Shown one piece after another: positions 9,219 to 13,566 of a stretch of 13,566 nucleotides of DNA. The stretch covers positions 1 through 13,566 of the forward strand of contig SOKR01000117.1 in the NCBI GenBank assembly GCA_004375675.1. The letters are read 5' to 3'. Source of the DNA: Dehalococcoidia bacterium. Its GTDB lineage: Bacteria; Chloroflexota; Dehalococcoidia; Dehalococcoidales; BS750m-G39. Position 1 is the first letter of the stretch; the number at the start of each line of letters is the position of its first letter. Both the position numbers and the translations under genes were made by a program. Below the pieces are notes generated by a model. The model worked only from the letters and a program-made list of their open reading frames with translations. It ran no database searches and was not told the origin of the DNA.

Positions 9219-9295
9219 AGTGGATATACAAACTAGATTACAAAGATTTCGTCACTCCTCAAGCTTCGTCTCTATTCTCAGGCGACAGAGGCAGG
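9219..9295. other. Junction between the IS remnant and the methyltransferase cluster
   Basis: These 77 bases separate the orfA stop from the convergent asparagine-synthetase-like stop. They hold no ORF with recognisable homology and no clear GC-rich hairpin plus T-run, so no terminator can be assigned to the minus-strand operon. The orfB sequence would be expected here and is missing. Confidence 0.5.
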
Positions 9296-10783
9296 TTATG
9301 AAATCTCTTTCTCTATATCACGGAAGAAGGCCGGCCGGAACGGGTCCCACCGGCCCACCAGCCGGTCAAAGGCGGGCTCGGGGAGGGTCTCCTTAAATAT
9401 CCGGTAGTAGTAAAGTTCCTCCACGGAAGATAGCCAGGGGTTACCCTCTATTTTGTTGTGCTCTTCCAGTTCCTTTTCGGTGATGTGTTTCTCGGCTATT
9501 TTGCGCATGATAAAGGCCACCCCCGACCCCTGGGCAAAGAACCGCTTGGTCTGGTAGATGATATGTTCGGGCAGGGAGTTCTCAAAGGCCTGGCGCAGGA
9601 CCCACTTGCCGGTCTGTTCCTCACCGTGAATCTTGCACTCTAGTGGAATCTTCAGGCAGAAGTCCATCACCTTGGTGTCAAGAAAGGGGGTACGGGTTTC
9701 TATGGAATTGGCCGCTGCCAGTCTATCCAGCCGCTGCAACGCCGTGTTGTGGGCGACATGGATAAGCTTGTCCACTATACTGGCGACCTCCTCCGGGTTT
9801 TCCCCCTGCTTGAACTGCCCGTCATAGCCGCCGAGAAACTCATCGGCTCCCTCGCCGGTGAAAACGCAACTGGTATACGGCTTAACGAACCGTGCCGCCA
9901 GGAAATTGGCAATTGCCCCGTGCACACAGCTTTCCTCATACATCTCCTGGTGAGAGATGGCTTGAGTCAAAATCTCGTTTATCTCCTTTTCCCCGAACAT
10001 CAAAATGTGGTGCTTAACACCCAGGTATTTGGTAACATCTTTAGCCAGCGGCAGGTCCTCCCCTTCCTCCATACTTACGGTAAAGGCTTCGATATCTGGA
10101 TTTATCTCATGAGCCATGTAGATTATGAGGCTGCTGTCCAGCCCGCCGCTCAACAGAACTCCCCCCACCGCCCCGTCTTTCATTCGCTTCTCGGTCGCCT
10201 CTACCAGTAGCTGGCGTAATACCTTCTTGGCCTGCTCATAATTCTCAAAATCGGGGGTTTCCACCTTCTGGCGGGAATAGTCCAGGAATCTCAGTTCCGG
10301 GGAATAAATATAGCCCGGCGGAAATTCCTTAACGTCGTCAGCAATACCCACCAGGCTCTTCGCCTCCGAGGCGAAGCACAGCTTTCCCTCGCTATGCCCG
10401 TAGTAAAGCGGCTTTATGCCGGCCCAGTCCCGGGCCAGTATCAACTGGCCGCCGTCAGAGATTGCACAGGCAAAGTCCCCGTCTATCCTCTCGGCAAACC
10501 GGGCACCGAATTTATTATACAGCGCCAGCACCGCCTCGGCGTCGGTCTTGCTTCCCTTTTCCTGATTATACACACGCCCATCGAGCACCACCGCCCTATC
10601 GCCATCGGCGGTGTAGTGTGAGCCTGGCCTGGAGCCCCCCCCCATATTGAGCTCACAGCACCCCAGATTTACCCCCTGCTCCTGATTTATCCAAGTCTCG
10701 TGGGGACCACGATGCTTGATTCTCTCCAGCATACGAGCCAGTTCGCCATTATCTGCACCCTTAACTCCAGCAATTCCGGCCAT
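9296..10783 (-). CDS. Asparagine-synthetase-like ATP-dependent amide ligase with a degenerate glutaminase domain
   Basis: AsnB-type enzymes activate a carboxylate with ATP and transfer ammonia released from glutamine. The 495-residue protein has both halves but is shorter than E. coli AsnB (554). The synthetase half is well kept: PP-loop SGGLDSS (212-218), TGEGADEFLGGY (309-320), IETRTPFLD (361-369), TKRFFAQGSG (412-421) with a likely catalytic Lys413. The glutaminase half (about 1-155) retains the fold signatures KHRGPHET, DGDFA and KPLYYG. However, the catalytic Cys2 of MCGI is Ala (MAGI; codon GCC), and the NGE glutamine-binding motif reads DGR (68-70). The ATG at 10781-10783 follows AAGGAGAGGAG, so the Ala is not a start-site error. 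It is the last gene of the mttB-corrinoid cluster, 32 bases after the corrinoid gene. It may use free ammonia or another amine, as beta-lactam synthetases also lost the Cys. The substrate is unknown. Confidence 0.88.
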   Translation of the reverse strand: MAGIAGVKGADNGELARMLERIKHRGPHETWINQEQGVNLGCCELNMGGGSRPGSHYTADGDRAVVLDGRVYNQEKGSKTDAEAVLALYNKFGARFAERIDGDFACAISDGGQLILARDWAGIKPLYYGHSEGKLCFASEAKSLVGIADDVKEFPPGYIYSPELRFLDYSRQKVETPDFENYEQAKKVLRQLLVEATEKRMKDGAVGGVLLSGGLDSSLIIYMAHEINPDIEAFTVSMEEGEDLPLAKDVTKYLGVKHHILMFGEKEINEILTQAISHQEMYEESCVHGAIANFLAARFVKPYTSCVFTGEGADEFLGGYDGQFKQGENPEEVASIVDKLIHVAHNTALQRLDRLAAANSIETRTPFLDTKVMDFCLKIPLECKIHGEEQTGKWVLRQAFENSLPEHIIYQTKRFFAQGSGVAFIMRKIAEKHITEKELEEHNKIEGNPWLSSVEELYYYRIFKETLPEPAFDRLVGRWDPFRPAFFRDIEKEIS

Positions 10784-10815
10784 AGCTCCTCTCCTTTATT
10801 CAATACAGCTATATC

Positions 10816-11511
10816 TCAATTAATTTCCGACCGTTGAAAAGAATCCAGCACCTTGATGGCGTGGAAACTATCCACACAATAGGCGTCGGCGCCTATTTCC
10901 TGAGCATACTCATCAGACACCGCTGCCCCCCCGATGAGAACCTTGACCCTATCCCTTAAACCACTGTCCTTCAGGGCTTCGATAACCACCCCCATCTCGG
11001 TCATGGTAGTGGTAAGCAGCGCTGATAGACCCAGGTAATCGGGGCTTTCTTTTTTGATAAACTCGATAATCTTTTCCGTAGGCACATCAGTACCCAGGTC
11101 GTTTACCTCATAGCCCATCCCTTTGAGCAAGATAGCAACGATATTCTTGCCGATGTCATGGATATCCCCCTTCACCGTGGCGATGGCGAATTTTCCCTTG
11201 GTCTCAATACTTGACACCTCAAGCAGTGGCTTGAGAATATCCATCGCCTCGCCCACCGCATCAGCCGAAGCCAGCATATCGGGGATAAAATACTCCTTGG
11301 TGGAGAATTTCTCCCCCACCACCCGCATCCCCACCGTCAGGGCTTTATTGATTATCTCCTCCAGCGGGATTTTTTCCTCCAGCGCTAAACGGGTCAACTC
11401 CACCACCCCCGGTGTACCCGATAACTTCTCATCCATACCCTCATCTTGCTGGGTCTTCCTTCCCTGGATAACATTCTCCTTAAGCCGGGCAATAATATCC
11501 TCTTCAGACAT
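10816..11511 (-). CDS. Corrinoid (B12-binding) methyl-carrier protein of the MtbC/MttC type
   Basis: The 231-residue protein carries a cobamide whose cobalt accepts a methyl group from an MttB-type methyltransferase and gives it to a second methyltransferase. The N-terminal helical cap (about 36-98, B12-binding 2 type) contains VGEKFSTKEYFIPDMLASA. The Rossmann B12 domain (about 107-228) has the base-off cobalt ligand motif DIHDIG with His118, then S163-A-L165 and GGAAV at 194-198, all canonical. The ATG lies two bases after the mttB-like stop, and its ribosome site AGAAAGGAAA is inside the end of that gene, so the two are probably translationally coupled. Cofactor binding should be intact. 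The reductive activator (RamA-type) and second methyltransferase are absent here, so the final acceptor (tetrahydrofolate or coenzyme M) is unknown. Confidence 0.94.
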   Translation of the reverse strand: MSEEDIIARLKENVIQGRKTQQDEGMDEKLSGTPGVVELTRLALEEKIPLEEIINKALTVGMRVVGEKFSTKEYFIPDMLASADAVGEAMDILKPLLEVSSIETKGKFAIATVKGDIHDIGKNIVAILLKGMGYEVNDLGTDVPTEKIIEFIKKESPDYLGLSALLTTTMTEMGVVIEALKDSGLRDRVKVLIGGAAVSDEYAQEIGADAYCVDSFHAIKVLDSFQRSEIN

Positions 11512-11513
11512 AT

Positions 11514-13055
11514 CTATTTCCTTTCTCGGTAAACGTTTAATCTGGGCAAAAGACCGGGGATCTCCTGGAATATCTTGGCCGTGGTATCCGGGGCTATATG
11601 CTCTACCGGTTTGCCCAGAAGCTCATTCATCCTCTGGTAGGCCAGGGCAAACACACTGTCACTCTCCCCATCCCCTTCAAAGGGATAGGGCGCCGAGATT
11701 TCCCCGCTGCGCATCACCTGGCGAATGTAGCCAATGTACAGTTTCTGCGGTGTCGCCACCACCTCTCTTATCTGCTTCAGAACCTCGTTCAGCTCTGGCT
11801 GATTAATCCGCGCTGGTTTGAGGAAAAACTTGAGCATCTGGAAGTGGGCATCGTCCAGGACCGCCTGGAGCAGGCAGAAAACGGCATTGCCGTCGAGGAG
11901 ACCGTAGGCACAATGCAGATACTGAGGCCCGCTTAAGGTCACCACGATATCCGAGAATAATCTCTCAATCGATGCCTGCTGCCCCGGTATCTTGGTATCG
12001 CATACCCCGGAGGTGGAATAGTTGGGTATTTTGTAGAACCGTGCCATCTGAACACAGTCAATGTTATACTGGCTGGTCTCCACCGAGCCATAGGAATCGC
12101 CCAGGGTATCCATCCGCGCCCTCACCGGCACGCTGCCGTAGAGCAGCGGCGTCCCTTTGTTTACCAGCTGCCCCAGGGTTATGCCGGCCAGGACCTCGGC
12201 ATTTATCTGGGCCATAATACCTGCCTCTTTGATAGGAGCCGTAGTTCCCGCCTGCGGGGAGGAGGAAACAACTGCGGGCAGTCCCCTCTGGCAGACCTCG
12301 ATAAAGGTATCGGTGGTATCCTCAACAAACTGCAGCGGGCTCTTGACCAGGCAGGTGATAAAAGAAATGATGGGATTCTCCTTAAGCGCCTCTTTCCCCC
12401 CGGCTATCAGCTCGGCCATTCTCACCACATTGTCCAGCTGTTCCAGCTTGGTCAGCCCCGACATAAAGTGCTTGGTGGTGTTATTCAGCGAGGCGAAAAA
12501 CTTGTTGACATCCTTATTATCCTCGGTGATATCCTCGTCCTGGATGTTTACGGTGCGGATGTAGCCGTCCAGCGTCTCCAGGTGCTCACAGACATGCGCC
12601 GACTGGCACAGGTCAGCCAAGGTGCTGCGCCGGGGGTGAAACTCCGGCACCTTAATCTCAATACTGCGGTCAGACTTCCTGACATAGGTGTGAAAATCGA
12701 CATCCAGCCAGATATTGGTCTCCGAGCCGGAGATAAAGTAGACCCTCGGCTCGTCGCCCTTCATTATAAGGGCATTATCCGGATTACGAGCGCCCAGCTT
12801 GACCGTCTTGGGGGCGCTATCAAGAGCCTCTATAACCAGTTTTTCCGGTATCTTTATATGCCAGCAGGGATTGTCACCGGAAGAAGCAGTGGTAACCTCA
12901 GCACCATTACTGTGAAATATTTCGGCCGCTTTCTTGCTAAAGCAAATCAGGCCGGGGTCAACCAGTATCTGCAGGGAAGCCTGGTGAATTTGCTGGACTT
13001 GCTCATCGGTAATTCTCTCATATGGATTAGGAACTAGTATCCCTTCTCTGGGCAA
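11514..13055 (-). CDS. MttB-family (trimethylamine/glycine-betaine-type) corrinoid methyltransferase, divergent and without pyrrolysine
   Basis: This family moves a methyl group from a tertiary or quaternary amine to a cognate Co(I) corrinoid protein. The 513 residues cover the whole family length (about 470-500 plus a small extension). Typical segments are RRSTLADL (142-149), the barrel strand PQAGTTAPIKEAGI with AEVLAGI (267-292), GTPLLYGSV (301-309), and GVCDTK (350-355) with a following Q-x3-E. There is no in-frame TAG, so it is not a pyrrolysine enzyme; such members usually act on glycine betaine, carnitine, proline betaine or similar compounds. The C-terminus departs from the canonical form: where the upstream paralogue has HTRRFMRREHYRP this one has IGYIRQVMRSGEISAP. 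The start is TTG (13053-13055) behind a strong GGAGGA site, and the stop is TAG. It lies between a second MttB gene and the corrinoid gene. The methyl donor is unknown. Confidence 0.9.
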   Translation of the reverse strand: MPREGILVPNPYERITDEQVQQIHQASLQILVDPGLICFSKKAAEIFHSNGAEVTTASSGDNPCWHIKIPEKLVIEALDSAPKTVKLGARNPDNALIMKGDEPRVYFISGSETNIWLDVDFHTYVRKSDRSIEIKVPEFHPRRSTLADLCQSAHVCEHLETLDGYIRTVNIQDEDITEDNKDVNKFFASLNNTTKHFMSGLTKLEQLDNVVRMAELIAGGKEALKENPIISFITCLVKSPLQFVEDTTDTFIEVCQRGLPAVVSSSPQAGTTAPIKEAGIMAQINAEVLAGITLGQLVNKGTPLLYGSVPVRARMDTLGDSYGSVETSQYNIDCVQMARFYKIPNYSTSGVCDTKIPGQQASIERLFSDIVVTLSGPQYLHCAYGLLDGNAVFCLLQAVLDDAHFQMLKFFLKPARINQPELNEVLKQIREVVATPQKLYIGYIRQVMRSGEISAPYPFEGDGESDSVFALAYQRMNELLGKPVEHIAPDTTAKIFQEIPGLLPRLNVYRERK

Positions 13056-13086
13056 TTTACTCCTCCTCTCGTCCCATCAGCCTATA

Positions 13087-13566
13087 TCAATCCACAATGC
13101 TGGTTATTTCGGAGAGTATCTGCTGTCTTACGACAGTGGGCAGGTGGTATTGAGGCTCAGCGATAAGCCGCCGCACTTTCCCCCCTGCCTTCTGCCAGAT
13201 AGCTTTCCCCCCCTTAGTCTCCCACCTCTCCCGGGTGTTCTGGTCGCTCAAAGAAGGCCGGTAGTGCTCACGGCGCATGAAGCGCCGGGTGTGCTTGGCG
13301 GCAACGAAATTACCCCCCGGCCCCACCTCCTTGATGAGGTCAAAGGCCAGGGTATCTTTGTTGACCTTAATGCCGTCAACCGCCCTCATCACCATCCCCA
13401 GTATCTCATTATCGATGACGAACTTCTCATAACAGGCCGTTAGCGCGAATTCCATCATCCCGGCAGCATCGTGGATGAAATTGGCGCCGGCTAGGGCGCA
13501 GAGGAGGCTGCTTATAGCCGACTCGTAGCCGCTCTGGGCATCCAGCACCTTGGAGTCGGTCATACC
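13087..13566 (-). CDS. MttB-family corrinoid methyltransferase, C-terminal third (5' end outside window)
   Basis: The reading frame is open to the right edge. The Met at 13561-13563 sits in a conserved GMTDSK motif, so it is internal and the gene begins beyond the window. About 159 of perhaps 480 residues are visible. They match the C-terminal part of the trimethylamine methyltransferase family: TDSKVLDAQSGYESAISSLL, then GANFIHDAAGMMEFALTACYEK, then GPGGNFVAAKHTRRFMRREH. Counting back from the C-terminus, the pyrrolysine site of archaeal MttB would fall close to the window edge. No in-frame stop occurs in the visible part, but the edge hides the residues just upstream. It lies 31 bases upstream of the second MttB gene on the same strand, so is probably first or early in the same operon. 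It looks more canonical than its neighbour and may be the main methyltransferase of the pair. Confidence 0.9.
   Translation of the reverse strand, partial: GMTDSKVLDAQSGYESAISSLLCALAGANFIHDAAGMMEFALTACYEKFVIDNEILGMVMRAVDGIKVNKDTLAFDLIKEVGPGGNFVAAKHTRRFMRREHYRPSLSDQNTRERWETKGGKAIWQKAGGKVRRLIAEPQYHLPTVVRQQILSEITSIVD

Noticed and set aside
9290..9298. Right inverted repeat of the IS3 remnant
   Set aside because: Only about eight of thirteen bases match the reverse complement of the proposed left end and the flanks (GCCC left, TGAA right) show no target duplication, so it is not listed as a feature.
9219..9301. Remnant of IS3 orfB in the -1 frame after orfA
   Set aside because: The frame stays open for about 27 codons but shows none of the usual N-terminal OrfB residues or the DDE region; probably chance.
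11123..11806. 227-codon plus-strand open frame
   Set aside because: It is antisense to the corrinoid protein and the end of the MttB-like gene, both with intact family motifs, and has no motif of its own.
12468..13037. 189-codon plus-strand open frame
   Set aside because: It is a mirror frame of the MttB-like gene; no ribosome site or recognisable domain.

Overview
The window looks like a piece of an anaerobic, probably uncultured bacterium. Chloroflexota (Dehalococcoidia-like) is my best guess. It rests on the zinc-ribbon kinase/ATPase/TPR giant, the non-pyrrolysine MttB-type methyltransferases with a corrinoid protein, and the compact aroC-trpB-trpA cluster. No rRNA or other taxonomic marker is present, so this is inference. 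I found no tRNA, rRNA or CRISPR array.

Layout. (1) Positions 1-2422, plus strand: the end of an aromatic amino acid operon, with the 3' part of aroC (chorismate synthase) and complete trpB and trpA (tryptophan synthase), each junction a 4-base ATGA overlap. (2) 2475-3854, minus strand: a MATE-family efflux transporter convergent with trpA. (3) 3855-4128: a divergent intergenic region with candidate promoters and a hairpin over the next gene's ribosome binding site. (4) 4129-7932, plus strand: a 1267-residue signalling protein with two zinc ribbons, a Ser/Thr kinase, a STAND/AAA-like ATPase and a TPR-type C-terminus. (5) 8170-8844, plus strand: an isochorismatase-family cysteine hydrolase. (6) 8943-9218: an orphan IS3-type transposase OrfA with no orfB. 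(7) 9296-13566, minus strand: a four-gene, same-strand cluster entering from the right edge. In transcription order it holds an MttB-family methyltransferase (C-terminal part only), a second and divergent MttB-family methyltransferase, a B12-binding corrinoid protein, and an asparagine-synthetase-like protein.

How the genes work together. aroC, trpB and trpA supply chorismate and carry out the last two steps of tryptophan synthesis. The right-hand cluster looks like a corrinoid-dependent demethylation module: MttB-type proteins pass a methyl group from a methylated (probably quaternary) amine to the cobalt of the corrinoid protein. The final methyl acceptor enzyme and the corrinoid reductive activator are not in the window.

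The most unusual item is the asparagine-synthetase-like protein of that cluster. Its synthetase half keeps the PP-loop and other AsnB motifs. Its N-terminal glutaminase half has Ala in place of the catalytic Cys2 and altered glutamine-contact residues. It may therefore be a glutaminase-dead amide ligase that uses free ammonia or another amine, tied to methylamine chemistry. This is the best candidate in the window for an undescribed system.
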